A program made the position numbers and the translations under genes. A stretch of DNA of 64,000 nt from Georgenia sp. M64 (lineage in GTDB: Bacteria; Actinomycetota; Actinomycetes; Actinomycetales; Actinomycetaceae). Location: assembly GCF_038049925.1 (NCBI RefSeq), contig NZ_CP145809.1, positions 3,072,599-3,136,598 of the forward strand, read 5' to 3'. Shown here one piece after another: positions 54,474 through 64,000 of the stretch (position 1 is its first letter; every line of letters begins with the position of its first letter). Below the pieces are notes generated by a model. It was not told where the DNA came from and searched no databases. It saw nothing but the letters and a program-made list of their open reading frames with translations.

Positions 54474-55304
54474 TCAGCGAGAACGGACGTGGCTGACGTC
54501 CCCGGCGCGCACGGGCACCTCCCGGCCGTCCTCGGTGCGGACGAGCAGCGCCCCGTCGCCGCCCAGCGAGACCGCGGTGCCCTCGAGCCGCTCACCGCCC
54601 GGCAGGTCGACGGCGACCTCCTGCCCGAGCGTGGCGCAACGGGCGGCCACCTCGCCGGCGAGGGAGCCGGCGTCCCCGCCGGCCGCCTCCCACCGGTCCA
54701 GGAGGGCGACCAGGCGCCGGCCCACCGCGGCGAGGACGTCGTCCGGCGTCGTCGACGCGCCCTCGAGCGTGAGCGACGTCGCCCACGCGACGGGCAGCCC
54801 CGGACGCTCCTGCGCGACGTTGACCCCGATCCCCAGGACGACGGCGGGGGGCTGCCCGGGCACCACCTCGGCCAGGACGCCGGCCACCTTGCGGTCCCGG
54901 CCCCAGCCCGGCAGGTCCTCCTCGCCGGCGTCGACCACGACGACGTCGTTGGGCCACTTGAGCGCGACCCGGTGCCCCGCCGCGGTGCCGTCATGCGTGA
55001 GGACCTCCTCCACCGCCCGCAGGACCGCCAGGCCCGTGAGGAGCGTGACCCAGGCGAGATCCTCGGCGGGCACGCGCGGACGCACGAGCACCGAGGCGGT
55101 CAGCGCCTGGCCCGGGGGCGTGACCCAGGACCGTCCCGCGCGGCCCCGGCCCGCGTCCTGGGCGTCGGCCACGAGCACCGACAGGTGCGGCCACCGCCCG
55201 GGCTCGCGGGCGGCGGCCTCGCGCAGGTCGGTGCTGGTCGAGCCCGTGCGCGCGACGCGCACGGTCCGGGAGAAGGGGGCGGCGCCGTCGTCCATGGCCC
55301 CCAT
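54474..55304 (-). CDS. birA: biotin--[acetyl-CoA carboxylase] ligase
   Basis: A 276-residue ligase that attaches biotin to carboxylase carrier domains via biotinyl-AMP. Seen: [37 protein letters not shown] (the adenylate loop, GRGRxGRxW), [31 protein letters not shown] and a small C-terminal SH3-like domain. No N-terminal helix-turn-helix, so it is not a biotin repressor. ATG 55304 is preferred; ATG 55295 is close and possible. It is divergent from the acyl-CoA carboxylase beta gene, as in other actinobacteria. Confidence 0.93.
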   Translation of the reverse strand: MGAMDDGAAPFSRTVRVARTGSTSTDLREAAAREPGRWPHLSVLVADAQDAGRGRAGRSWVTPPGQALTASVLVRPRVPAEDLAWVTLLTGLAVLRAVEEVLTHDGTAAGHRVALKWPNDVVVVDAGEEDLPGWGRDRKVAGVLAEVVPGQPPAVVLGIGVNVAQERPGLPVAWATSLTLEGASTTPDDVLAAVGRRLVALLDRWEAAGGDAGSLAGEVAARCATLGQEVAVDLPGGERLEGTAVSLGGDGALLVRTEDGREVPVRAGDVSHVRSR

Positions 55305-55395
55305 GGAACCACCGGGGGCCGATTTGTGGGACCCGCACAACCACCTGGGTCCGAACACGCACATCCTGCCCAAGGAGGGGTGGAGGTCCGACAAC

Positions 55396-55408
55396 TACCC
55401 TCGGGGAC

Positions 55409-55409
<1 letters not shown>
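55396..55409 (+). promoter_or_regulatory. leaderless promoter box TACCCT before GTG 55409
   Basis: TACCCT at 55396-55401 ends 7 bases before the GTG; no Shine-Dalgarno. Confidence 0.6.
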
Positions 55410-57015
<1,606 letters not shown>

Positions 57016-57019
<4 letters not shown>

Positions 57020-57354
57020 CCACCACCCACGCGCGCCTCTCGGCCGCCACGCCCGAGGAGTTCTCCGGCGACGACGACACCGTCGCCGTCGCCCTGGCCG
57101 GCGCCGGGCCGGCCGGGGACGGTGCGCTGCCGGCCACCGCCGCGGTGCGCGTCGTGCACGGCGCACCCGACGAGGTCGAGCTGGCGGCGCTCGTCGCGGG
57201 CCTCGTGGCGGCCCGGGCGGCGGCCGCCGAGCTCGGCGGCCTGCCCGACGAGGGGGCCGAGCAGGTCCGTACCCGCTGGACCGACCGCGCCCGGCCGCTC
57301 GGGGCCGCCCACGCCCCCGGCCCTGGCGCGTGGCGCTGGTCGTTGCACCCCTGA
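57016..57354 (+). CDS. acyl-CoA carboxylase epsilon subunit
   Basis: A 112-residue protein. The GTG overlaps the beta-subunit stop (GTGA). The segment [26 protein letters not shown] (about 43-68) matches the actinobacterial AccE/PccE family, a small helix that stabilises the alpha-beta complex; the first ~40 residues are disordered and acidic and the end is WRWSLHP (a terminal W-rich motif is also typical). Role inferred from family and from its position. Confidence 0.87.
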
Positions 57355-57404
57355 TCGCGCCGGCACACGCCCCGCGCCACACCCTCACCTCCGCGCCCGC
57401 GCCC

Positions 57405-57488
57405 GCGCCCGCATCACGCCCGCATGCCCTGGCAGACCCCGCGCCCGCGCCCGCATCACGCCCTCATGCCCTGGCAGACCCCGAGCCC
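57405..57488. repeat. 42-bp direct repeat, two copies
   Basis: Copies at 57405-57446 and 57447-57488 differ at two positions. In the 224-bp gap between the epsilon subunit and the XRE regulator; not coding. Confidence 0.8.
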
Positions 57489-57516
57489 GCGCCGCACCAT
57501 CAAGCCGAAACTTCCA

Positions 57517-57531
57517 TCAGGACATTCCTGA
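57517..57531. promoter_or_regulatory. inverted repeat TCAGGA-cat-TCCTGA, candidate operator of the XRE-cupin gene
   Basis: Perfect 6-bp arms with a 3-base spacer, in a short AT-richer patch 62 bases before the GTG at 57579. Such spacing suits XRE-family dimers; autoregulation is an inference. Confidence 0.45.
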
Positions 57532-57566
57532 CAAGGTCTTCAGCCTGAGCTCATCGACGCCGGCCC

Positions 57567-57579
57567 TACGATGGTCGGG
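57567..57579 (+). promoter_or_regulatory. leaderless promoter box TACGAT before GTG 57579
   Basis: TACGAT at 57567-57572 ends 6 bases before the GTG; no Shine-Dalgarno. Confidence 0.6.
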
Positions 57580-58160
57580 TGGTCGAGGGGCGTGCACGGG
57601 CGGACGGCGTCGTCGCCCTCGGGTCGACGGTCCGCCGCGCCCGCCAGCGCCGGGCCCTGTCCGTGGAGCAGCTGGCCGCACGGTCCGGCGTCAGCGCCGG
57701 CTCGGTGAGCCAGCTCGAGCGGGGCCAGGGCAACCCCTCGCTCAGCACCCTCACCCGCCTCGCGGACGCCTTCGGCGTCACGGTCGTCACCCTCCTGCAG
57801 GACGCCGAGCACCGCGGCGAGCCGGTCGTCCGGGCCGACCACCGCACGCTCCTGGCGACCCTCGACCCGGAGCCGGGGTTCGTCCGCGAGCTCCTCACCC
57901 CCGACCTGCGGCTGCCGCTACAGGTCATCCGGACCGTCATGCCGCCGCGCTACTCCAACGAGGGCCGCCCGTTCCGGCACCTGGGGACGGAGTGCGCGCA
58001 CGTGCTCGAGGGTCGCCTCGACGTCGTCCTCGACGGCGTGCGGCACGAGCTCGGCGCCGGGGACACCATCACCTACGACTGCTCGCGCAGCCACTGGTGG
58101 GCCAACCCCGGCGACGAGCCCTGCGTGGTGCTCGGCGCGGTCACGCCCGTCGCGGGCTGA
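57579..58160 (+). CDS. XRE-family regulator with cupin sensor domain
   Basis: A 193-residue regulator: helix-turn-helix at about 12-66 (VRRARQRRALSVEQLAARSGVSAGSVSQLERGQGNPSLSTLTRLADAFGV) and a cupin_2 domain at about 110-190 with FRHLGTECAHVLEGRLDVVLDG and HELGAGDTITYDCSRSHWWANPGDEP. The class often controls amino-acid, polyamine or peptide use through a small ligand bound by the cupin. Nearby are DUF1028 and oligopeptide-transporter genes, plausible targets. Convergent with the DUF1028 gene. Confidence 0.9.
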   Translation: MVEGRARADGVVALGSTVRRARQRRALSVEQLAARSGVSAGSVSQLERGQGNPSLSTLTRLADAFGVTVVTLLQDAEHRGEPVVRADHRTLLATLDPEPGFVRELLTPDLRLPLQVIRTVMPPRYSNEGRPFRHLGTECAHVLEGRLDVVLDGVRHELGAGDTITYDCSRSHWWANPGDEPCVVLGAVTPVAG

Positions 58161-58217
58161 CCGGTCACGCCGCCGCGGAGCCACCCGGACCGCACGACGA
58201 CGAATGGCCGCGAGGTC

Positions 58218-58913
58218 TCACCAGCGCAGCTCACCGACCGTCCGCGCCTCGGGGACCACCGGACGGCCGCGGCGCTCCTCCTCGGCCTCGACCTCGGCGT
58301 GCCAGACTCCCAGCAGACGGCCGAGCTCGGCCACCGGGGCCGGGTGGTCGTCGACCCGCAGGTCGACCACCGCCACCGGCGGGGCGATGTCGGCGGCCTC
58401 GTTCGCGACGACGTAGAGCGCAGCGCTCTGGCGGCCACGGCGGTCCCCGCCGGCGCTCTCCCCCGCCCGGAGGGCGTCGACGAGCAGCTGCGGGAAGGAC
58501 GGCGTCGCCGCGGCGAGGTACGTGCCCTCCATCGCGTCGAGCACCTCCGGACCGGTGAGCAGGTTGCCGACGACGGCGTAAAGGGGCCCGTGGCGCCCGC
58601 CCGCCCAGGCCGAGCACCCCGGGCCGGTCCAGGTGGCGCTGCGCCCGGCGCCGTCGACGACGCCGAGCTGGCGGTGGTCGAACTCGGAGTCCTCCCCGCG
58701 CAGGACCTCCAGGACCTCGGCCGGGGCGACGCCCTGCCGGAGCAGCTCGAGGACCCGTGAGCGGAAGGTCCGGTTGGTGTAGGCCTGGGTCGCGAGCGCG
58801 CCCGCCCGGGGCGCGGCGGCCGGCACCACTGCCCCCACGGCGAGGGTCCGCGTGGCCGTGGCGACGCCGAGGTAGTGGCCGTCCGGGCTCAGCGCCACGA
58901 TCGAGAACGTCAT
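58218..58913 (-). CDS. DUF1028 family protein (Ntn-hydrolase-like)
   Basis: A 231-residue protein. The N-terminus MTFSIVALSPDGHYLGVATATRTLAVGAVVPAA...GALATQAYTN is the DUF1028 signature; if the initiator Met is removed, Thr2 would be the N-terminal nucleophile of an Ntn hydrolase. Other marks: VVDGAGRSATWTGPGC, GNLLTGPEVLDAM, GESAGGDRRGRQSAALYVV and VDLRVDDHPAPVAELGRL. The family is uncharacterised but is often near peptide transporters. Divergent from the oligopeptide ABC operon, with 126 bases between. Confidence 0.87.
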   Translation of the reverse strand: MTFSIVALSPDGHYLGVATATRTLAVGAVVPAAAPRAGALATQAYTNRTFRSRVLELLRQGVAPAEVLEVLRGEDSEFDHRQLGVVDGAGRSATWTGPGCSAWAGGRHGPLYAVVGNLLTGPEVLDAMEGTYLAAATPSFPQLLVDALRAGESAGGDRRGRQSAALYVVANEAADIAPPVAVVDLRVDDHPAPVAELGRLLGVWHAEVEAEEERRGRPVVPEARTVGELRW

Positions 58914-58969
58914 GTCACTCCCATGTCACAGTTGGGTGAACTCCATGAGACCGCCTTGCGCGCACCGGG

Positions 58970-58980
58970 TGTTGGCAACA
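58970..58980. promoter_or_regulatory. inverted repeat TGTTGGCAACA between DUF1028 and oligopeptide operon
   Basis: Perfect 5-bp arms around a single G, in the 126-bp divergent region, 60 bases before the substrate-binding protein start. Possible operator for either gene; not the same sequence as the repeat upstream of the XRE-cupin gene. Confidence 0.35.
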
Positions 58981-59039
58981 GACTGACGGAATCTTCACTG
59001 AGGCGAAGGTACCCCCGCCGCGACCGCAAGGAGCCCGCC

Positions 59040-60611
59040 ATGTCCCTCCACCACCCCCGCCGACGCCGGGTCATGCTCGGTGCCACCTTGGCCGCCACCG
59101 CCCTGCTCGCCGCCTGCAGCACCGGCGACGGGGTGGACGTGGACGGCTCCGGCGACGAGACCGGCGCGGCCGGCGGCGACGGCGAGGCGTCGGGTGAGGT
59201 CCTCGTCGCCGGCATCGCCGGCGAGCCCGACCAGCTCGACCCGCAGTCGACCACCTCCTACTTCTCCTTCCAGGTGCTGGAGAACGTCTTCGACACCCTG
59301 GTCGAGCCCGACGAGAACCTCGTCATGCAGCCGGCCCTGGCCGAGGACTGGGAGGTCAGCGACGACCAGCTCACCTGGACCTTCACCCTGCGTGAGGGCG
59401 TGACGTGGCACGACGGCTCCGACCTCACGGCCGAGGACGTCGTCTACTCCTTCAACCGGATCATCGACGAGAACCTCTCCAACTCCTGGCGCCTCTCCGC
59501 CGTGACGGGCATCGAGGCCCCCGACGAGCGCACGGTCGTCTTCACCGTCTCCAGCCCCTCGCCCAACCTCCTGGCGAACATCGGCGGCTTCAAGGGCATG
59601 GCCGTGGTCCAGCAGGAGAACGTCGAGTCCGGCGAGATCGGGACCGCCCCGGTAGGCACCGGACCGTTCGTCGTGGACAGCTACGCCTCGGGCGAGAGCA
59701 TCGACCTCACCGCCAACCCCGACTACTGGGGCGGCGCGCCCGAGGTCGCGGGCGTCACCTTCGAGTTCATCCCCGAGCCGACGACGGCGCTCGCCGCCCT
59801 GCAGTCCGGGGAGATCCACTGGACCGACAACATCCCGCCCCAGCAGGTGGCGAGCCTGACCGACGGCGAGGACGTCGAGCTCGGCCAGGTCGGCTCGAAC
59901 GACTACTGGTACCTCGCGCTGAACCAGGAGCGCGAGCCCTTCGGCGACGTCGACGTGCGCCGGGCGATCTCCTTCGCGATCGACCGCGAGGCCATCACCG
60001 AGGCGACGATGTTCGGCAACGCCACGGTCAACCAGACGGCGATCCCGGAGTCGAGCGACTGGTACACCGAGTACGACGGCTACACCCACGACCCGGAGCA
60101 GGCGCGCACCCTCCTGGAGGGGACGGGCGTGGCCGAGGGCGAGCTCACGATCGACCTCATGGTCGCCACCGACTACCCCGAGACCGTCCAGGCGGCCCAG
60201 ATCATCGCCAGCCAGCTCGACGAGGTCGGCATCGGCACGGAGATCCGCACCCTGGACTTCGGCACGTGGCTCGACGAGCAGGGCCAGGGCAACTTCGACA
60301 TGCTCATGATGGGCTGGCTCGGCAACATCGACCCGGACGACTTCTACTACGGCCAGCACCACTCCGAGGGCCAGAACAACTACCAGGGCTACGCCAACCC
60401 CGAGGTGGACGAGCTCCTCGACGCCGGCCGCACCGAGACCGACCAGGCCGCCCGCAAGGAGATCTACGACCAGGTCGCCACGACCGTCGCGGACGAGGCG
60501 AGCTACATCTACCTCTACAACCCCGACGTCGTGCAGGCGTGGTCGCCCGACGTGAGCGGCTACGAGGTGCGCGGCGACCGCGCGATCCGCTTCCGCGACG
60601 TCAGCCTCTGA
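59040..60611 (+). CDS. peptide ABC transporter substrate-binding lipoprotein
   Basis: A 523-residue family 5 extracellular solute-binding protein. Lipoprotein signal with lipobox LLAAC, lipidated Cys26; then an acidic linker. Domain marks: EPDQLDPQSTTSYFSFQVLENVFDTLVEPDENL, WTFTLREGVTWHDGSDLTAEDVVYSFNRI, GTGPFVVDSY, FGDVDVRRAISFAIDREAITE and the C-terminal DFYYGQHHSEGQNNYQGY. AAGGAG precedes ATG 59040. It would deliver oligopeptides or similar to the permeases encoded just downstream. Confidence 0.94.
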   Translation: MSLHHPRRRRVMLGATLAATALLAACSTGDGVDVDGSGDETGAAGGDGEASGEVLVAGIAGEPDQLDPQSTTSYFSFQVLENVFDTLVEPDENLVMQPALAEDWEVSDDQLTWTFTLREGVTWHDGSDLTAEDVVYSFNRIIDENLSNSWRLSAVTGIEAPDERTVVFTVSSPSPNLLANIGGFKGMAVVQQENVESGEIGTAPVGTGPFVVDSYASGESIDLTANPDYWGGAPEVAGVTFEFIPEPTTALAALQSGEIHWTDNIPPQQVASLTDGEDVELGQVGSNDYWYLALNQEREPFGDVDVRRAISFAIDREAITEATMFGNATVNQTAIPESSDWYTEYDGYTHDPEQARTLLEGTGVAEGELTIDLMVATDYPETVQAAQIIASQLDEVGIGTEIRTLDFGTWLDEQGQGNFDMLMMGWLGNIDPDDFYYGQHHSEGQNNYQGYANPEVDELLDAGRTETDQAARKEIYDQVATTVADEASYIYLYNPDVVQAWSPDVSGYEVRGDRAIRFRDVSL

Positions 60612-60625
60612 GCGGCACCTGAGCC

Positions 60626-61570
60626 ATGGCCTTCCTGCTCCGGCGCGCCGGGCACGCCCTCGTGGTGCTCGTCGGGGTGACGGTCGTCGTCTTCGCGATC
60701 GTCCACCTCGTGCCCGGCGACCCGGTCCGCATCGCCATGGGCACCCGGTTCGACCCCGAGGTCTACGAGGCGCTGCGCCGGGCCTCGGGGCTCGACCAGC
60801 CCCTGCCGCAGCAGTACCTCAGCTACGTCACCTCCGCGGTGACCGGCGACCTCGGCGTCTCCTTCCGCTCGGGGGAGCCGGTCACCCAGATCCTCCTGTC
60901 CCGGCTGCCCGCGACGTTGTCCCTGGCCGGCGTCGGGATCGTCGTCGCGCTGGCCATGGCGTTCCCGCTCGGCATCTGGTCCGCGCTCCACCACGGCAGG
61001 GCCTCCGACGCCGTCGTGCGGGCCGTGAGCCAGGTCGGGGTCTCCGTGCCGGACTTCTGGATGGGACTGCTGCTCATCCTGCTGTTCTCCTCCACCCTCG
61101 GCTGGCTCCCGCCGTCGGGGTACGTCCCCCTCACCGAGGACCCGCTCCAGTGGGCGCGACGGGTGGCCATGCCGGGCGTGACGGTCGGGCTGGTCGCCGG
61201 CTCGATCCTCACCCGCTACGTGCGCTCGTCGGTGCTGGAGTCGCTCAGCATGGACCACGTGCGCACGGCCGAGTCCAAGGGGCTGCGGCGGCGGGTGGTG
61301 CTCGGCCGGCACGTCGTGCGCAACGCGCTGGTGCCGGTCCTGACGATCACGGGCACGCAGCTGGCCACGATGCTGGGCGGGCTGATCGTCGTCGAGGTGG
61401 TCTTCGCCTGGCCCGGGCTCGGCCGGCTGGTCTTCGACGCCGTCTCCGCCCGCGACTACCCGCTCCTGCAGGGCGCGGTGCTCCTCATCGCGGCGATCTT
61501 CCTCCTCGTCAACCTCGTGGTCGACGTGCTCTACGCCCGCGTCGACCCACGGATCCGGGTGAGCTCATGA
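60626..61570 (+). CDS. oligopeptide ABC transporter permease (DppB type)
   Basis: A 314-residue inner membrane protein with six helices: N-terminal AFLLRRAGHALVVLVGVTVVVFAIVHLVPGDP, then GDLGVSFRSGEPV, the cytosolic EAA loop RYVRSSVLESLSMDHVRTAESKGL, and C-terminal FAWPGLGRLVFDAVSARDYPLLQG. Second gene of the operon, 14 bases after the binding-protein stop; its own stop overlaps the next permease (ATGA). Confidence 0.95.
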   Translation: MAFLLRRAGHALVVLVGVTVVVFAIVHLVPGDPVRIAMGTRFDPEVYEALRRASGLDQPLPQQYLSYVTSAVTGDLGVSFRSGEPVTQILLSRLPATLSLAGVGIVVALAMAFPLGIWSALHHGRASDAVVRAVSQVGVSVPDFWMGLLLILLFSSTLGWLPPSGYVPLTEDPLQWARRVAMPGVTVGLVAGSILTRYVRSSVLESLSMDHVRTAESKGLRRRVVLGRHVVRNALVPVLTITGTQLATMLGGLIVVEVVFAWPGLGRLVFDAVSARDYPLLQGAVLLIAAIFLLVNLVVDVLYARVDPRIRVSS

Positions 61571-62499
61571 CCACGACCGCCGCACCCGTCCCACCCGCGG
61601 GCCCGCCGGCCGAGCCCGCGGGCACCCCGGCCGCGCCGACGGCGGCCCGCCGCCCGTCCTGGCAGCGCTCGCTCGGCCGGCTCCTGCACCGGCCCGTCGC
61701 CGTCGCGTCGCTCGTCGTGCTCACCGTGGTGGTCGTCCTGGCCGTCGCCGGGCCGTGGCTCGCCCCCTACGGGGTCAACGACGTCGACGTCACCCGCGCC
61801 CTGCGCCCGCCCGGCGCCGAGCACTGGTTCGGCACCGACGAGCTCGGCCGCGACGTGCTCTCCCGGGTCGTCCTCTCCGCCCGGGTGTCCATGCTCGTCA
61901 GCCTCGTCTCGGTCTCCATCGCCCTCGTCGCCGGGGTCGGGCTGGGCCTCGTGGCCGGCTACTTCGGCGGCTGGCTCGACACCGTGATCATGCGCACGGC
62001 GGACGTGATGTTCGCATTCCCGGTCATGCTTCTCGCCATGGCCATCGTGGCCATCCTCGGGCCGGGCCTGACGACGGCGATGATCGCCATCGGGGTGGTG
62101 TACGTCCCGATCTTCGCCCGGGTCACCCGCGCCAGCGTCCTCAGCGTGCGCACCGAGCCGTACGTGCGTGCCTCCGTCTCGCTCGGGGCCCGGTCGGGTC
62201 GGATCATCCGTCGCCACGTCCTGCCCAACGTCACCGCGCCGATCATCGTCCAGACCTCCCTCTCGCTCGCGTTCGCGATCCTCTCCGAGGCCGCCCTGTC
62301 CTTCCTCGGCCTGGGCGTGCAGCCGCCGGACCCGTCGTGGGGGCGGATGCTCTACGACGCGCGGGCCTTCCTCGACCAGGCGTGGTGGATGAGCGTCTTC
62401 CCGGGGCTCGCGGTGTTCGTGACCGTGCTGTCCTTCAACCTCCTCGGTGACGCCCTGCGGGACGTGCTCGACGTGCGCGGCGGGGACGGGGGACGCTGA
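61567..62499 (+). CDS. oligopeptide ABC transporter permease (DppC type)
   Basis: A 310-residue permease whose ATG overlaps the previous stop, fixing the start. The first ~30 residues are Pro/Ala-rich. Marks: HWFGTDELGRDVLSRVVLSARVSM, a DppC hallmark; EAA loop VRTEPYVRASVSLGARSGRIIRRHVLPN; and ILSEAALSFLGLGVQPPDPSWG. It pairs with the DppB-type subunit. It overlaps the ATPase gene (TGATG). Confidence 0.95.
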   Translation: MTTTAAPVPPAGPPAEPAGTPAAPTAARRPSWQRSLGRLLHRPVAVASLVVLTVVVVLAVAGPWLAPYGVNDVDVTRALRPPGAEHWFGTDELGRDVLSRVVLSARVSMLVSLVSVSIALVAGVGLGLVAGYFGGWLDTVIMRTADVMFAFPVMLLAMAIVAILGPGLTTAMIAIGVVYVPIFARVTRASVLSVRTEPYVRASVSLGARSGRIIRRHVLPNVTAPIIVQTSLSLAFAILSEAALSFLGLGVQPPDPSWGRMLYDARAFLDQAWWMSVFPGLAVFVTVLSFNLLGDALRDVLDVRGGDGGR

Positions 62500-63542
62500 T
62501 GCCCGCCCTGAGCGTGAGCGACCTCCACGTCCGGATCGGCTCCGCGCACATCGTGCGGGGGGTGAGCTGGTCCGTCGAGCGCGGGCAGACCCTCGGCATC
62601 GTCGGGGAGTCCGGGTCCGGCAAGTCGATGTCCGTCCTGGCCGCGACCGGGCTGGTGGGCCCGCCCCTGGCGAAGGTCTCCGGCTCCGTCCTGCTCGACC
62701 GGCGGCCCGACGCCGGCCTCCCCGCCGAGGGGGCGGCCACCGGCGGTCGTGCGCGCGGCTCCGCGGCAGGCAGGTCCGCCCCACCCTCCGGGGACCTGCT
62801 GACCATGGGGGCCGAGGACCGCCGCCGGGTGCGCGGCCGGCGGATCGGGTTCGTCTTCCAGGACCCGGCCACCTCCCTCAACCCGATCCTCGACGTCGAG
62901 CGCCAGCTCACCGAGGGCCTCGAGGAGCACCTGGGCATGACGCGCCGCGCAGCACGGGGCCGCGCCCTCGAGCTCCTCGAGCTCGTGGGCATCCCCGACC
63001 CCGAGCGGCGGCTGCGCGCCTACCCCCACGAGCTCTCCGGCGGCATGCGCCAGCGCGTCATGATCGCCATCGCCCTGTCGTGCGACCCCGACGTCCTCAT
63101 CGCCGACGAGGCCACCACCGCCCTGGACGTCACGATCCAGGCCCAGATCATCGACGCCGTCCGCTCGCTCCAGGAGCGCCTGGGCACCGCGGTCGTGTGG
63201 ATCAGCCACGACCTCGCCGTCGTGGGCGGGCTCGCCGACGAGGTGGCGGTCATGTACGGCGGCCAGGTGGTCGAGCAGGCCGACGTCGTCACCCTCTTCC
63301 GCGAGCGCGCCCACCCCTACACCGCCGGCCTGTTCGCCTCGCGGCCCCACCTGGGCAGCCCCGAGGAGACCCTCACGACCATCCCCGGCGCCCCGCCCGA
63401 CCCGCGGCACCTCCCGCACGGCTGCGTCTTCTACGACCGGTGCACCGTCCGCGACGACCCCCGGTGCGCCACCGACCGCCCCGACCTCCTCGAGGTCGCC
63501 CCCGGTCACCTCGTCCGGTCCTTCTACGGAGGTGCCCGATGA
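62499..63542 (+). CDS. oligopeptide ABC transporter ATPase (DppD type)
   Basis: A 347-residue ATPase: Walker A GESGSGKSM (36-44, Met where Thr is usual), Q-loop FVFQDPATSLNP, signature ELSGGMRQRVMIAIAL, Walker B VLIADEAT and H-loop WISHDL, then the oligopeptide C-terminal region with three cysteines in CVFYDRCTV...RCA. Residues about 68-99 are a low-complexity Ala/Gly/Arg insertion between the first strand block and the Q-loop, not found in typical DppD. The start overlaps the permease stop. Confidence 0.93.
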   Translation: MPALSVSDLHVRIGSAHIVRGVSWSVERGQTLGIVGESGSGKSMSVLAATGLVGPPLAKVSGSVLLDRRPDAGLPAEGAATGGRARGSAAGRSAPPSGDLLTMGAEDRRRVRGRRIGFVFQDPATSLNPILDVERQLTEGLEEHLGMTRRAARGRALELLELVGIPDPERRLRAYPHELSGGMRQRVMIAIALSCDPDVLIADEATTALDVTIQAQIIDAVRSLQERLGTAVVWISHDLAVVGGLADEVAVMYGGQVVEQADVVTLFRERAHPYTAGLFASRPHLGSPEETLTTIPGAPPDPRHLPHGCVFYDRCTVRDDPRCATDRPDLLEVAPGHLVRSFYGGAR

Positions 63543-64000
63543 ACCAGGACCTGCTGCGCGTGGAGAACCTCCAGGTGCTCTTCCCCGTCCACGGCACCGG
63601 GCGGCGCGAGCGCCAGTACGTCCACGCCGTCGAGGACGTCTCGTTCACCCTCGGCCGGGGCGAGACCCTCGGGCTCGTCGGGGAGTCCGGCTCGGGCAAG
63701 TCCACGGTGGGCAACGCCCTGCTGCGGCTCGTCGAGCCGACCGCCGGGAGGGTGCTGCTCGAGGGTGAGGACGTCCTCACCGCCCGGGGCCGGCACCTGC
63801 GGGACCTGCGGCGGCGGATCGCCATGGTCTTCCAGGACCCCCTCGCCTCGCTCGACCCGCGCGCGACGGTCGCGGAGTCGGTGAGCGAGCCGCTGGAGAT
63901 CCACCGCCTGCACACGGGCCGGGCCCGGCGCCCCCGCGTGGCCGAGCTCATGGACCTCGTCGGCCTGCCCGACCGGTTCCTCGACCACTACCCCCACGAG
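63539..64000 (+). CDS. oligopeptide ABC transporter ATPase (DppF type), 3' end missing
   Basis: The ATG overlaps the DppD-type stop (ATGA); 154 residues are visible before the window ends. Seen: HAVEDVSFTLGRGETLGLVG, Walker A GESGSGKST (48-56), RLVEPTAGRVLLEGEDV, and Q-loop MVFQDPLASLDPRATV. The signature, Walker B and H-loop lie beyond the edge. With the DppD-type protein it would form the ATPase pair of the transporter. Confidence 0.93.
   Translation, partial: MNQDLLRVENLQVLFPVHGTGRRERQYVHAVEDVSFTLGRGETLGLVGESGSGKSTVGNALLRLVEPTAGRVLLEGEDVLTARGRHLRDLRRRIAMVFQDPLASLDPRATVAESVSEPLEIHRLHTGRARRPRVAELMDLVGLPDRFLDHYPHE

Overview
The window is chromosomal DNA from a very high-GC Gram-positive actinobacterium, most likely in the Micrococcales (Cellulomonas/Georgenia-like). 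Supporting signs are the GC content, frequent GTG starts, a TIGR03089 protein, an acyl-CoA carboxylase epsilon subunit, a DasR-type GntR regulator with dre-like operators, an Rv1264-like cyclase and many leaderless starts. I see no mycolic-acid genes, rRNA, tRNA, CRISPR array, transposase or integrase. No stretch longer than 300 bases lacks a gene.

Layout. Bases 1-5443 hold a truncated TIGR03089 gene, two tandem secreted paralogues, a secreted GDWDGDG-repeat/GGCT-like protein and two tandem GDP-mannose dehydratase-family genes. Bases 5545-12332 hold a GT4 glycosyltransferase, dTDP-rhamnose genes (rfbA, rfbD, rfbC), a SpoIID/LytB repeat protein and a rhamnosyltransferase. Bases 12453-22652 hold a secreted polysaccharide deacetylase with the same repeats, a three-gene minus-strand operon (GT2, GT4, flippase-like) and three membrane enzymes (GT-C-like, acyltransferase-SGNH, GT-C-like). 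Bases 22702-29040 are a five-gene minus-strand operon: Wzm-type permease, Wzt-type ATPase with a C-terminal domain, a sugar methyltransferase with a coiled-coil tail, and two RgpF-type proteins. Bases 29241-37855 hold a PGRP amidase, a UDP-glucose dehydrogenase, rfbB, a WbbL-like transferase and two LCP (LytR-CpsA-Psr) ligases. Bases 37995-39599 encode a fourth secreted repeat protein.

Taken together, bases 1-39600 look like a locus for a rhamnose-containing cell-wall polysaccharide. Activated sugars are made (dTDP-Rha, a GDP-6-deoxyhexose, UDP-GlcA), a chain is assembled and perhaps capped by methylation, the Wzm/Wzt transporter exports it, and LCP enzymes attach it to peptidoglycan. Secreted hydrolase-like proteins sharing a calcium-loop repeat would act on or bind the wall.

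Bases 39844-64000 are more ordinary: a CoA-binding protein, an acyltransferase, a beta-carbonic anhydrase and galE; an N-acetylglucosamine-type PTS set (EIIC, regulator, EIIB, EIIA, HPr) with two DasR-like operators; purE and purK separated by two unrelated genes; GtrA; a two-component system; a class III cyclase; birA with an acyl-CoA carboxylase pair; and an XRE-cupin regulator, a DUF1028 protein and an oligopeptide ABC transporter that runs off the right edge.

Of general note, thirteen genes have a TA(C/G)(C/G)NT box ending 6-8 bases before a GTG or ATG start, which suggests leaderless transcripts. Many operon joints are ATGA, GTGA or TGATG overlaps, and these fix start codons with some certainty.
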